From Pipra filicauda (lineage: Eukaryota > Chordata > Aves > Passeriformes > Pipridae), in assembly GCF_003945595.2 (NCBI RefSeq), contig NW_024104759.1, forward strand, positions 124,001 to 188,000: a stretch of 64,000 nt of DNA, read 5' to 3'. Shown piece by piece: positions 36,401 through 49,537 of the stretch. The notes below the pieces were generated by a model. That model worked only from the letters and a program-made list of their open reading frames with translations, was not told the DNA's origin and ran no database searches. The number at the start of each line of letters is the position of its first letter. Position 1 is the stretch's first letter. A program made the translations under genes and the position numbers.

Positions 36401-36974
36401 TGATTGAGAACATTTGAGGATCTCAATCCTTTAATTGCAGGGGTTTTATTGTTTGCATCACTACTTAGCTGGATCTGTAGAGATATACAGAAATAAATCT
36501 TGCCCACGTAGCCTACCGTGATTGCATGTGGTTTACAAGCCTGGTCCACATCAAATAGAAACTTAGGGCCTGAGAAAAGTAGAGGTAAGAGTAAAACAGG
36601 AGTAACTGTGGCAGAATGGAATCCTTGGTTGGATTGGAACCCTTGTGCTTTTGTGGTATTCCCAGGGACCAGGTCTTGAAGGGCAGTCAGAAGTTACAGA
36701 CCTGTCTTTTGTCCACGCAGAAGTCTCACTAAAGTAAGAGAACAGTGTTGTCTCCTAAACAGAAATGTACTAAAAAGAGTAGTTTCTCTCCTTAAAGACA
36801 CAGCTGACAAATGTGTGACGTGAAGGTCAACACTTAATTTTACCATTTGACAGGGGAACGAAAGGTACAATAGAGGATTCGTGCACCTGTGCCAGTTTGG
36901 GTCCAGAGAGAGCTTGAACAAAGGATGCAAACTGCTCCCCATTGCATTAATAAGGAAATCCTAAGCAGAACTAC
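33438..36974. other. unique non-coding DNA
   Basis: No gene or transposon recognised. A cluster of short imperfect direct repeats (GACAGTAGT twice, then AGTAGTCTA twice) lies at 35311-35360. Open frames of 60-82 codons near 33980-34500 and 36307-36942 show no signature. Confidence 0.6.
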
Positions 36975-37141
36975 CTTTGTAATTTTTCTCAAGATTTCAC
37001 AGAGGGAGTAGTTTGGAGCTGCTGCCAGGCCTCCCTCCGAGCATTTCGAGATAGGGGCTGTCCAAGAGATGTGCTGCAACAGAGCATCTCCCCTGCCAAG
37101 CCTGACCACTTTGTGGGCTGTGGCATCTGGCTCTGGGCCTG
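36975..37141 (-). other. exon-like segment on the minus strand
   Basis: Read on the minus strand, an acceptor (CTTCATTTTTCCAG) and an AAAG|GTAGTT donor bound 167 bases that are open in one frame (phase 1 to 0, 55 full codons). The frame includes GPEPDATAHKVVRLGRGDAL near the start and YSLCEILRKITK at the end. The donor is moderate. The wider 107-codon frame extends beyond both splice sites, so the open frame is not delimited by them. No family recognised. Confidence 0.12.
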
Positions 37142-40100
37142 CTGGAAAAATGAAGTTTGCCACGAGCTTTCTTCACTTCACGACCACAAAAGACATAACC
37201 CTGCTAAGTGAATGATAGAAGGCTGCAAGATTCACTGAGCCCTTTATAAGGTGCTTTTTTTTTTTCACTTGAGGTTTTCAGAGTGGTTCAGAAACCTGAA
37301 GTCTCCTCGGGAAAACAGTGATAGGTTTTAAGAGCTGGTTTCCTGATGAAGGAGAAGAAAAAAATTACCAAGTCTGAGTATACACTGTGTTGACAAGGCT
37401 AGTGGCAGGTGGTTAGAGAAAGTCAGAAAATATGAAGATATATTTCTTCCTTTTCCCCACCTTTTCCCAAATTTCAGTTAAAACTGTAGCCCACTCTCTG
37501 GAAGCACCTATTCTTCAAGAGCCTTTTGTGCCTGGAGAGGTTCAGCACAGTGCAGTCCTTTGCTTTTTGATGATGGACTCCTGAAGTATTTCTTTTGGTT
37601 TAAAAGCGTTTGAATAGCAAGAGATATGTATACCTATAACAGTACTTTCTGATAAATTCTGCAGTAGAAATTTGTCTTTGACATCCTCAGGAGGTCCTTT
37701 GAATCTGTAATATGCCATGTAACATTACATATGTAATTTGTAATGTGCACAGTACACACCTGTAGCTTATCTGCACACGTACTATGCAGGAGTCATTGTT
37801 AGGAGGCAAAGAAGAAGCAACTGAAGATGTCAGGATTACAGGAAGCCAGCAGCAAAGATGAAACTAGGGGGAAAAAAAATGGGAACAATCCTAATGATAC
37901 CACATATGCCATAGGTCTGTTAAGGACCATGTGAGAGCTTGAACTGGAGCTTAGCCAAACCCAAAAAGAAGCGGAGACAAGGTTTGGCGTAAGTGGGATG
38001 TCACTGATCGGCTACAGCGTTCCCGTTCAGCTGTCAAAATGCTTCTGGTGGAGATGCAGGAGCTTAACAGCTGAGGAAGAAGCCAAATTCAGGAGGTTTA
38101 AGGAAAAACAGCAGCTGCCACAAAGCTGCTAGTTTTGTGGTTATTGTCTATACTGCTCAATTCTGAGCTTTAGATGAGGAAACTTTGGGGCACCCCCTTT
38201 ATCTGTGGGAAAGGGGCAGAGCCCACAGCTGGATTTCTGTCTGGCAGCCTGGATGTGCATGTCTTCTGTGAGACTGGAAAGGGAGTCTGTCTGTAAAAGC
38301 AGCTACTTCCACCTACGTTTATCCTGGCTTCTTTCAGTTATCCATTCCTAGATAAATTCTTTTAAACGTGGTGCCAAAACTGCAAGGTGCTGGTCAATCT
38401 TTGCAGGCTCCCTGAATGACTCACCTCATTTCTCAGATTACTGACAAAACAGGGGTGGGAAAGAAAAAAAAAAAGCCTAGTGGGATTGAAAGCACTTGGC
38501 AAGCCTGAAGTGTCACTTTTGTGAATCACAATGGCTCTTCTTTTGAAGCGATTTTCAATTTTTTGATAGTGGCTGTCAAGATAAATGTATGGTTATGTGC
38601 AAGGGGGTGTAACAGCAGTTAGTTGTACTGTGTCAGGGAGACAGTGTTGCTGCAGATGCTTTCCTGGTGATAATACTGTGGAGGCTTTGCTAAGTATACA
38701 GACAGCACAGGTGTGCAACCATTTCAGGGTTTCTGGCTAAGGCTCTGAGGTGTCCCTGAACAGGACAAGTCTGGAGAGAATTCCAGAGAACCCGAGTATG
38801 GAGTAGCAGAGGCTGGTGGATCCCCATGTACCAGGATACAATAGGATCCCTTAATACACCCAGCAACCCTGGAGCACCCACTGTACCATCTCCAGACTTC
38901 ACAGCAACAACCACTGGGGATTCCCAGTTAATATAGGGGAACCACGTTGTTCCTGCAGGATGTGAGTATTGTTGTGAAGTGGTTTGTGGAGCTTCTCCTC
39001 TGGTCATTGGAAGAGCTGGGAGGTGTCTGTTTATTCCAAGCACCCTTAAACATAGGGGTCTTTTTACTGAGAAGAATACTTTTAGGGTGAACAACAGTTA
39101 ATAGCTACCTGTCACAGATCTGATCCCTGCTTGTGTTTGCTGCAGGTGACTCTCATCGTTCATTTTGCAGACACAACTACTTCTGGCTGAGGTGGGTCTG
39201 TGAAACAGGAGGCTGAACTCATGCTGGAGGTGGCTTGGGTTGCATTAGAGGGATTCAGGTTGATGAACATTCCATCTGTAGACATGAATGAAAATTCTGG
39301 CCTTGAGATCCCTTGTTGCTGACTGCAGTAGTCCTTTACTGTGTGCAGTGGAAGGCACTAATACTTTAATTTGTGGATGATCACACAATTTATGTCCTTA
39401 ATAGGATTCACCAATAATATAGTGAGTGCTAAAGGCTAATTACCTGTAATTGTGTATCCTTCTGTGCTAGTGTTTTTTAGACAAATAGGTTGTTACTTAT
39501 AAGCAAATATTTGATTGTCATCTATGAGTACAGCTTTCTGAACTTTGGGCTGAATTTCTACACAAAGCCCAGCTGAGAAACTGGGATTTCAGTGAGCTGG
39601 TACGAACCCTTCAACAAACTGTTGCACTGAGAGAGTTGCTATCAGCTGTTGGTGTGGGTGCAAGTCAATTAAGCCAGCTAAGGGAAAGATTCTGCTAGGA
39701 AGAATGTTCCTGCATGTAATTTTAACATGGCCCTGGAAAGCAAACCAAAAGGCAACAGGCTACTCCATTCTTACAGCAAGTGTGCAAAATTTAGGAGTTA
39801 TCAGGGATATAGAGTGTAGCTCATCAATCAGAATTTGTAGCTTGTTGAGCTTATTTCAACTTTTAATGAAATATCCTAACAGAAGTCTCAAAGAAGCAGG
39901 TACTTCAGTCAGGGTGCTTAGAAATCATGTCAAAAAGTTGACTATCTGGGGGAGTTGGGACTATGATACAATGTCATGAAAAGTGTGAAAGAAATGAACA
40001 ATAAATGATCTCTAAAACCAACGCATATTAAGCGAGCACCTTTCTCAGGCCTTGGAACTAACTTAGGAAAGCTCAGGGAAAAAAATTAAGGTTGGCACTT

Positions 40101-42423
40101 GGTAAATTTATATGCAAAGAAATTATAAAGGGGACATCCTCACGGCTGGAATTTTCCAAGCTTTTATTGGGTTTTGCTGCTTTGTTCATTTAACATTTCA
40201 ATATGTTCATTTGTCTTCATAAATCTGTTGTATACATTTGAAGACAATCATAATTTCAGCAGCGTGGTTTTGGCAGAGGTTAGTGTCAGAATTGGGCAGA
40301 CATTGTTCATTTTGTTTCTCCAAATCATGTTATGATATACTAGAGTACTTTCTTCTCCTGTTTGTAGCAAGGTTTGTCATGTAAAGAGACACTAGTTTAA
40401 ATTCTGGGAGTGGAGGTCATTGCTTCAGCAAGTGATGATCAAGGACTTTGCTTCAGCACCCACAATTCTGCACTCACATACCTGTCTTTAGTTTCCTCCA
40501 TCAGTGTGTGTGTGTCTTCATGTATATGTTCTCCTTTTCTCCATAACAGTCAGCCAAGAGAACTCTCTCATAATTCAGACTGAAAGAGGAATGATGAAAA
40601 TTGATGATCCAGATGCAGATAAGAAAATAAACAAGGAATTTTTTTTTTTTTTGCTGCAACCAAGAAAGAACAAATTGGCTCTTACCTTCATTCAAATCCT
40701 TTAAATTCAGCGAGTCACATTTAAAACTGATCCAATCTCAGGAAGAACGCTCCCTGTAAACATGGACAACAATTTTGTGTCAATTTTAATACATGTTCTA
40801 GCAGATTATGTAGGCTGAACAGCAAGAGGGGTACCCATATGTCTCTCGGGCAGAAGAAGAACACAAGCGAGGACTATGTCTTGGTGTGAGGGAGTGTGAA
40901 GGAAGAATGTGTGTGTGTATAAGTGGAGGGAATGATGAAAGGTCTGTCTTGCCCAGCTAAAGGGTCATTTGGGGCCATTTTATCTGGGCATTTTGAAAGA
41001 AAAAACCAGGCTCGATGGATTTTAAAATCTACTTTTAGGGTGTGTCTAAAAAGAAGGTTGTTTTTGGAACCGAAGCTAAACTTTAGGAATCCAGAATTAA
41101 AGGAATAGAGGTGGAGTATGGGGAGAAGTTACAGAAGTGTTCAGCCCTTGTCATATGGTCAACACCCTGTGTCAACACCTTGTTTTCATCGCAACTACTA
41201 GTAATTTGAGTCATTTATACAATTAGTTCTTGATATGTGCATACTTTGGAATAGAAAAAACATTCCTGATGGATCAGCTATGTTTCTGGTTAACTATGAT
41301 TAGCTAATATTTTTTCCTGTGGATAGCCAGGGTAATTTTTTTTACTGTATTAGTAACAAATCTCCCCTTAAAATTTCTGTACGAAACCCCAAAGGACATC
41401 ATAATAAACATTGCACAGTGTCATTAGCTCTTACACCAAAAAATCATTAAATAGAGGCTATAAAAAAAGGGACCAGGATAATAACTTTTATCTGCGTTTT
41501 TTGTTTCTATGACTGATCAATATGACCACAGGAAAATCCTTTAACCTGTCCTGCTGCAGTAACAAGTCAAGCTTAGTACTTATCCTGAGCTTAATTTGGC
41601 TTAATAATTTTCTGTAAAGATCAGTTTATTTAAAGACAAGGCATAACTGAAGCAAAGCATGCTCTTAATGCTGTACTTTCTAGTGCTGAGATGAATGCTG
41701 ATAGAACAAAAAAAAGAGAAATACAGAAGGAACACTACACAACCATCTGGAAAAATGTTTTGCATGCTCCCTGTACGCTTTATCTTCCTTGCTTTCCCTC
41801 AAGGAAAGAAAAATAAGATGTAATGGCAAAGAGTAGGATATTTGGCCAATTTATGATAGAGGAAGAAAGCAAAATGCCTTACTGAAAAGTAGGACAATTC
41901 TAGCAAAAGTAGGGCAGCTTACTGCACGTTAAGAACCTTTGGATTACGTGTATTGTATCATGCTTTCTTTGCACACACAATTAGTTCAAATGTCGGGCTT
42001 CCCACATGAGGTAACTGAAGAAGATTTATCTCACAAGATAAAGCTCTAGTACCACATCAAACAGGGTCAGAACACACACCCACCAAGAAAATAATCTGGA
42101 GAACAGCTACAACTGGCTGAGCTCATGTGAAAAATGAAAATGTCACTGGCACTTAGTCCAGAGGTCAAATTAGTGGAGGAAAACAGAGTAGATCAGTGGT
42201 GCTGGAGCTGCTTACACAGATTAAAATTCTACACCAGAGCAGCTAAACTTGTATTTAGAAAAAATGTGCAAAACTTGTGAAGTTTGTGTGCCTTTAAGGA
42301 CAAGATCATTTCAGTGTTGGCAAAGGGTGCAAAAGACACAGCACCATGGAGAATTTTTTTAATGTATTTTTTTTCAGAATGCGTTAATGGATAAATGATT
42401 TTTTTTTTTTTTTATTGTTCCAG
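37142..42423. other. unique non-coding DNA
   Basis: No gene or transposon recognised. Contains a small CpG cluster near 37970-38045, a short TG run near 40504, a 14-base T run (40639-40652), a TG run near 40908 and a 15-base T run (42399-42413). The 134-codon minus-strand frame at 38690-39094 has no recognisable domain. Confidence 0.55.
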
Positions 42424-42480
42424 TGGCACTTTGAGGACAGCATTTCTAAGAGCTCTTCTCCAGAAGCAATGGATCTGTAA
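42424..42480 (+). other. small exon-like segment after a long T tract
   Basis: A 15-base T run and TATTGTTCCAG precede the frame WHFEDSISKSSSPEAMDL, which then meets TAA (42478-42480). The alternative is a donor, ATCT|GTAAGC, at 42477 that would give a 53-base internal exon. Both ends are good splice signals and the peptide is acidic and serine-rich. It is too short to judge, and microexon-like pseudo-exons of this size are common by chance. Confidence 0.12.
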
Positions 42481-45400
42481 GCATATCACATGCAGACTGT
42501 TTATTTACATTCCATAAAGTAGGGAGGGTGTTTGAGTTGTTGGGCTTTGCCCTCTCAGATGCTGCGTGTACACGGTCCAGGTGAATCACTCCTGGCTAGA
42601 CCTACAAAGGAGCCCAGCTCCAGAGGACAGACTGGAGCTTTGAGTTAGGCTACTTAGCTTCTTACACTGCACTTGGGGAGCTACTCTGTGCAGCACAGGA
42701 TTCAAAGGGACAGGTACCTTGAAAACAGGTATTGCCTCTGCTGGAAATAGCGGCTGCTAAGGGAAGGACACATCTTGAGTCCCTTTTAATGTTGATGAGA
42801 AGGGTAAATAGAGAGCTCAGGGAGAAACAGAGTGGTTAAGTGAAAGGATTTGAAGGTTAGTAATAGTTACTTGATATAAAATGGTTGACCTGCTGCCTTG
42901 AAGGTTACAGCAGGCAGTATGAAAACATCCATCCTGCAATTCGTGTCCACAGTATGCCTGGGTCCTGTTTAGTTGCTAGAGCCCTTATTTGGAGATACTC
43001 TGAATCTTTCTGTCCCAGCAGGATCTCCTGAGGCTTGAAGCCAAGCTAGAAACCCAGCATGATATAAAGACTGCTTTTCTGACAGAACTTCTGAACCTTT
43101 TTATCCTATTCCACCTAAAAATTACCTTACACAGACATAGCTGTGATTTTTTTTAAGGATATATGCTGAAATATGATTTGACAGTGCAAAAAATATGTGG
43201 GAAAGTGAAGATGAGAGCATATTAGCATGCAGAATCTTAATATAACTGCAGTGCACTACTCCCTTCCTTCAAAATAAATCGATATATTTGCAAGCAGGAC
43301 CTGCTTGGCCTGTCTGTCTGAAACAGTGACCTTCCAGTTTTGTTTGTGTACAGTCAAAATGATGCTTTTATTGGCAAGAAAGAAGGGCCACTGCTCCTTT
43401 GTAAGGTTAATTACAGATGTAATTTTAAAGGGAAAATTTCCCTCTATCTGTGTCAGAAACAAGTGTCAGCATCCAAGGCATAGAAAACATTTTTTTCCTG
43501 GTTATAAATTTGAAAGACTTAATAAAATGAGTCAAAAAAGGCAGTGGCTGTGAGGAAAAGTCTCAGGGCACAGAAGTGAGAGTCAGTAAGATCTGAAATG
43601 TGATTTACATCTGAGAAGTGTTGCAGCCAGAAATTAGGTTTCCCTTAAAGTTTCTAAGAGATTGAAAGAGAAGTGTGGGTGTTTTCTCTCTCAAAAAAAA
43701 GCTGTGTCTGACCCACAAAGTGTCTAGTTGGGATTTAACTAAAACAGGCAGATCTTCAAACATCAGAACTCCCCTGTTTCTAAGCTATGAGAGGATTTGC
43801 TGTGGGGAGCGCCGATGTTCAGCTGAAGAACAAAAATTATAATCTTTAATATCAATTTCCCTTCGAGGCAAGAAGACTGATTCCAGGTTCTCCATCGACA
43901 GAGACATGAATAAGAAGGCTCAAGAACAGAAAATACCTATCTACAAATATCCCCAAAGACACTGAAATATGAGATGACACCTTTTCACAATCTCCTCTGC
44001 ACTGAGGGGAAATATCTTTGCCTGGAAGGGAGGAAAGTGGGGTACACCATGTATGAAATATGGAGACTACAGAGAGAAGCTAAATCAGATTCCTGATTTC
44101 CAGGTACTGTGCTCAAGCTACATCCATCTGCCCCAAAAATGTGAATATTTATTAGCTTTAAATCTTATATTATATTCCAGCTATGCTATCTATTAATGCC
44201 TGAGACTGTAAATGTTTGAAATTCTCCAGAACAATTGCATGGATCCAGTGAACACAAAGGGCTACCTTTTTCAATGTGAAATTTGGTGCTTTAAAGGGAT
44301 AGTGAATGGAAAACCAGGTAATTTTTAAGTCTACTTGTTCATTGTAGTCCTTTGTTGACTCAGTTTTAAATGCCTCTTTTTACTAGCTGAACAGTAGAAG
44401 ATTAAACTTCATGAATGTGCTCATTAGTAGAACACTGCTGAACTCTAAACCCATCCATTTCATATACTATTTTACTATGTACCACTTAACTAATGCATAT
44501 GGCTTAAATGCCTGTTAAAAGAACAGTACCTGTACTTCTGCCAGACTGCCTACATGCAACAAAGCTATACTGTAGGGAGAAATTGTTGGTGACAGGAAAA
44601 CCAAATGCAATGAGAACTGAAGTTTGCATTAAAGCCAACTCATGGGCAAAGTACATTTAATAGCTCAACTGGAGGGATGATCAAGTGCCCTTAGTGGAAA
44701 AAGAAAAAGCACTGGACTGCCAAAAGCATTAGTCTGGAGCTTTATGGGCTGCCCTCCTGTAAACAAAGAGCCCAGTTATCACCAGCTAACTCTGTGTTGA
44801 AAGTAGAAAGCCAGGGGAAAAGCTGGGTGCATTTTGACAAGAGTATTGTAACCCTCAAATTCTCCCTTTCATGTAAAGAATCATTCGAAGCTGTGAATTT
44901 TGACTGGTGTCTCAGGCCAGAGAGACTATTCTGTATGTGTTTATAATTCCTAAGGTTTACAGTGGAATATGTGAGACCCCTCCACTGGCTTAGATGAAAT
45001 CTGAGGAGCAGCATTATATTTTCTTTGGTTTAGGGTTTTTTTGACTTTTTACATTTTTGTCTGACTTTTATCTTTCAGTCTTTAATATTGCATTATTGTT
45101 CTGATCAGCTAGAATGTTAAAGCTACAGAGAGATGCTACTTGGAAAATACTGAAAATTTGAAAATAGGTGCAATGCCTTATAATATGGAAGTGAATGGCC
45201 CTCTAGAACTCCTAGTTGAATAAATCAAAAATTTTACCCTGAGAAAAGGATTAAGGGAGTTTAGGGGAAGTGATCTCTTTTTTTTTCTTTTTGTTATGCA
45301 AACTTTTCTAAAAAGACAAAAGTAGAACTTATCATAGGCTTTGAAGGATGAATGGGAGAACTGCAGTCTCTCCAGCAAAAAAGAGGGAAACATTTGTCAT

Positions 45401-46570
45401 CTATCAGAAGGATTAATCTTCAAATGTTTGAGGAAATAGGATCACAATCAATTCTTTAGTCTTCTTCCCACTGGCTTTGTCTATTTATCTTATGGGAAGG
45501 CTGCAAGGGGATTCTTCCAAACAATGAGGAAGACTTACTGGTCCAAACACTTTAAAGTCTAAAAAGAAGCCAAAGTTAGCATAAATATAGTTCAGATTTC
45601 TTCTTATCCAAATACTGTGGCTTCTGAGATGCTGGAGTACCTTCATGAGGATGAGGACTTCAACAACTCTAGTAACATGCTTGTGATCTCTGAAGTGCTG
45701 TGATGACAATGAAAATACTTCCCCAGAATTAAATTACAGTAGGTTAAATAGCTGGAGTTTCTTGTGTAGATGTACTTTTTTACTTACAATTCTTAAAAAA
45801 AAAAAAAAAATGATTCTGCAACTTCTCATTTGAATAATATGAAAAAAGGTTGTGCCATATAATGTCCATCTTCATCCTTCTGTAAGTGAAAGATTACCAC
45901 TATGCTATTTTGTTTATTTAAATTAGTTCATTCCAACACTTATCCTGATACTTTCAGGTTAATTTCTATTCACAGTACCTCACTTCTGCAATGAGTTACT
46001 TCCACTTCTTGTGATTTTTCAAACACGAGTGCATTCATTGTCTTGATCAGATACTAGATGATCCAGCTACAACTATTTAGTAAGGCATAATAAAAGACTC
46101 CATTTCTGTATCTGTGCAACTACATCAGTGCTAAGTAGTTTCACAAATGCATTGAAATCATCTCTGATTTGAGCAGAGGTTACATAAATTAAAGCTTATT
46201 TAAAAATGAGTTTTCTTTCTAGCCAACTAAAATCTCCCAGTCCACAATGATATAAGCTATCATACATACAATACATCTTCTGCTGAGCATGATATAACTT
46301 ATTACTAATTATATTCCCCTCTGAGAGATTCTTGCCTAACTACATTACACATAGGAACAGTGGGCTTACTGCAGCGAGCAGAGATACAGTTTTAAGGGGG
46401 TTAACTGTGAAGAAATTAAAGAGCCCTGGACTACAGCTCTAGTGAAATTTTGGGCCTCTGGAAATCCTTTTCTCAGCAAGTGCTCCCCACTATTTTTAGA
46501 GTGTCCATTCACCTTGTAATTCTCTCCTTCCTTATTTTTGCTCTCAAAGGGATTGCTTTCTGCAGATCAT
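42481..46570. other. unique non-coding DNA
   Basis: No gene or transposon recognised. A 16-base A run lies at 45795-45810. Open frames of up to 90 codons (44742-45014, minus) have no signature. Confidence 0.6.
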
Positions 46571-46735
46571 AGGAGAGGTTTGCATATTTCTATCCTGGAA
46601 AGTGCTCAAGGACAGGTTGGGTGGGACTCTGAGCAACCTGGTCTAGTGAGAGGTGTTCCTGCCCATGGCAGGGGGGCTGGAACTAGATGAACTTTAAGGT
46701 CCCTTTCTACCCGAACCATTCCATGATTCTATGAT
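46571..46735 (+). mobile_element. CR1 LINE, 3' fragment
   Basis: After AGGAGAGGTTTGCA and an apparent internal deletion, the sequence reads CTGGAAAGTGCTCAAGGACA, GAGCAACCTGGTCTAGTG, CCCATGGCAGGGGGGCTGG, AACTAGATGAACTTTAAGG and finally CCATGATTCTATGAT. It is the sense orientation of the CR1 3' end, ending in the family's short tail repeats on the plus strand. Confidence 0.94.
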
Positions 46736-47199
46736 ATGTCTAAGGAAAAAAAAAAAATCACTGCCAAATATGCAAATTGCAAAGAGGTGCCAAGATGTCT
46801 TACTTTTTTTCCCAGCATTAGGGAGAGGTTCCCAGTACAGTGAGGAAAGCTCATTATACAGAAGAAAAGTGGGATCTGTTGACAGAAACTACAGTTTGAG
46901 TGCCATCAAACATACCTTATTCACTTTCCTCCCAGTCTCTTCTCTTTCACATGACTGCTCTTCAGGATTTCACTTTCAAATAAATATTTGGCACTTGTAT
47001 CCAAAAAGACAAACAAATATGTAGAGAAAAATTTGCCTGAGTAAGTGAACACTCCTATTCAAAATTCTGTGACTGGATGAATGGATAACTGACAACAGCG
47101 ATGAATAAATAGCGCCTGGGCCTGCCAAAACCCAGCATTAGAAAGTATAAACAAAGCAGTACTGAAAACAGATGGGTTCATTTTAAGTTTTATCCTTTT
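46736..47199. other. unique non-coding DNA
   Basis: Follows the CR1 tail with a 13-base A run (46745-46757). An octamer-like ATGCAAAT lies near 46769. No gene seen. Confidence 0.55.
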
Positions 47200-47660
47200 T
47201 CAGTCAAGGGATGCTAATGAGGCAACTTCACTTTGCACCACGATCCTGACACATTGTGTGCCAACACCAGCGAGGAGGTGGACTGACGCAGGGACTGAGC
47301 GCGCAGCTGCCTCTCCTCAGGGCGAAGTAATTATTACCAAAACTCCTAAAAAAGCACGGATCTTCCTGCTGAATAATGACAGAAGTGAGCTGCAACGGGC
47401 ACCAGAGCTATGCAGTTCCAGTAATTAGGTATTTGTGAGTATTTGCACTGGACTTAACTGCAGAAAGCTAAAACATGGGGATTTGATTGCCGGGGAGGAG
47501 GAAGGTTGCTGAGATGAACTGAAATCTGGTAAGATTTTACAGGCACGGGAACTGCTCCATCAAATCAGCCCCGTTGCCTGTTTACTTTGACGATGGCCAA
47601 AACTCTGTGGGTATCAGAGACAGGTGCAGTCTGTTCGGCAATTGGCAGCAATGCAATATG
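47200..47660. promoter_or_regulatory. CpG-retaining block with homeodomain motifs
   Basis: About a dozen CpGs occur in 450 bases (GAGCGCGCAG near 47299, GGCGAAG near 47321, GCCGGGG near 47490, GACGATGG near 47589). They sit together with homeodomain cores GTAATTATTACC near 47327 and GTAATTAGG near 47421. The mix of retained CpG and TAATTA sites is what vertebrate developmental enhancers often show. The overlapping 78-codon open frame (47587-47823) has no recognised motif. Confidence 0.35.
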
Positions 47661-48879
47661 GCAACTTCTTCCTGAGGAAATCAGTCTTTTAACTGCTCCT
47701 CTCAGAATCCAAATAACAAAGGTTGTCATGAAAAACATAGCTCATGGGAGTTTGAATTTCAAACTGGCTAAAACAAATTTTAAATGTAATGGAGTTGAGC
47801 TTGAAATAAAACTCCGGATTTGAAAATTATGTATGTTTGGCAAGCTCTGGTCCAAATATCCAAAATGTAATAACATGGATGGACAAAAAGCCAAGAAAAA
47901 ACATGTCTTTCTCTGCCTGTGTGGATTTGGATACAGTTTCTAGAAGGAAATTATAAGAGAAATAACATCTCCCAACGACAATTGCTTATTCTTGAAGTTC
48001 GCAGGGGAACTTTCTAGTAATGGGTCTCAACTTTCCTGTGGTCTCAAACTCCCCAGAGCCTGCTGCTGCCTGCTCCAGCTTCTCTCCTCCCTGTGCTGCA
48101 CCTCTGTGTCTCCTTCTCCCCTGTGCCTTTGATCCTCTTTCCTGTCAGAAGAATTGTTCCCCTGTTTTGCTCTGCAGCTTTCTCCTTGTGCCACTGCTGG
48201 GTCCAACAAAATTGTTCCTATTTTTCAAAAAAAGTCTATTATATAGCAGTGATGTATCCAGCCTGTGCTGCTAAGAGATGAAATATCTTCTGATACAGCT
48301 ATGTAAAGTCACTTTTCGCACATATTTTCCTTCCAGGCATTTTGAAAACTGCTTCTAGCCTTTGACCCTGTTCTGGGAAGCTCATGTGTGACCCTGGTAT
48401 AATTGTGGCCTTCCCAGCCAGCAGTGCTGGGATCTGTGTTGGGACACCTGCGAGCTGGAATGTGTCTCACCTGTTGAAATAAGTATTTTATAGCTACATG
48501 AAAGGTTAAGGAAATATATAGCTGCAAGATTATTTCAAAGAGAAGCCAAGAAAAACCAAGCTTGTGACTTCTCAGCTGGCAGGAAAATTAAATCATAAAG
48601 CAAGAGCGTTTGAAAACAAAACCCATGATGCTCCCTGCTTTCTCTTCCACTTTCCATGTCGTATAACCCACCTTCAGCACATTTGGTTATCTTACAAAGG
48701 TTGTTATAAAATAAGCTATAGATATGTATATGTATAGATACACACTCATAGATGTATTTGAAGTATAATTTCCCTACAATAATTTTGTAGTACTCTTACT
48801 GCTAAATGAAGAAGTGACCCTAATTTTTTGACCGCACTAGAGCAAGAGGCCTAATGGCTTTTTCCGTTCTTAGATATAT
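47661..48879. other. unique non-coding DNA
   Basis: Contains a pyrimidine-rich stretch at about 48040-48230, which yields opposing low-complexity open frames, and a TATGTATATG-rich patch near 48720. No gene recognised. Confidence 0.55.
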
Positions 48880-49450
48880 TTGCTGAAAGGAGTTTAATTA
48901 CATAATCATGTTGCTACCCTCTGATGTCATTGCTTGGGTTATCTATCATCTATTTGATTGGAACAAATTCCCAAAAGAGTTCTGGTATTCTAGATCATTT
49001 CCTAATCCAATACAGTCATTACTGATGTAATTTTCCTTATCCTGCGAGGGGGGAGGACAGGTTTATTATTGTTCATTCCATGGAGATTTTGAAATCAAAA
49101 TCATATCATAGTCCCATTTCCCATCCTCCCCTCGATTCTGTTTTGTCTAGTCACTTGGAGAATGCCTTCATGCTTGTACTTTCTTACCGAGGAAATTGTG
49201 TTATCAAATATAAATAATTTGTTGACCAACAGTGGGCGCTTTGGGAGACTGCAGAAGAGCCATATACCATATTCATCACCCCAGCTGCTGAGTTTTCTTG
49301 ATTGCTGCTACAATTTTGTTGAATTAGGTGGCCCACTGGTTTTCCATCAGCCACAAGATGATAATAGTCATGTAAGGCGAGCAATTACTAAGTTTCCTAG
49401 GGATGGTTTACCCACAGGGAATATTCCTAATTTAAAGAAGCTATAATTGC
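48880..49450. promoter_or_regulatory. candidate conserved non-coding element
   Basis: Rich in short homeodomain-like and GATA-like words (TTTAATTACATAATCATG near 48892, TTATCTATCATC near 48938, GAATTAGG near 49320, GCAATTACT near 49380) and free of simple repeats. A 94-codon plus frame (49162-49446) spans the second half but has no family signature or splice context. Compositional texture only; conservation is untested. Confidence 0.22.
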
Positions 49451-49537
49451 CAGTGTATATAGATTTTTTTCTTAAACATTTCTAACTTTAGCTATCAAGT
49501 GAAATAATAAATGTTATTCCCTCTTGTTTTTGTTCAG

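Noticed and set aside
38690..39094. 134-codon minus-strand open frame
   Set aside because: No recognisable domain, no splice context, and frames of this length are expected a few times by chance in 64 kb of six-frame sequence.
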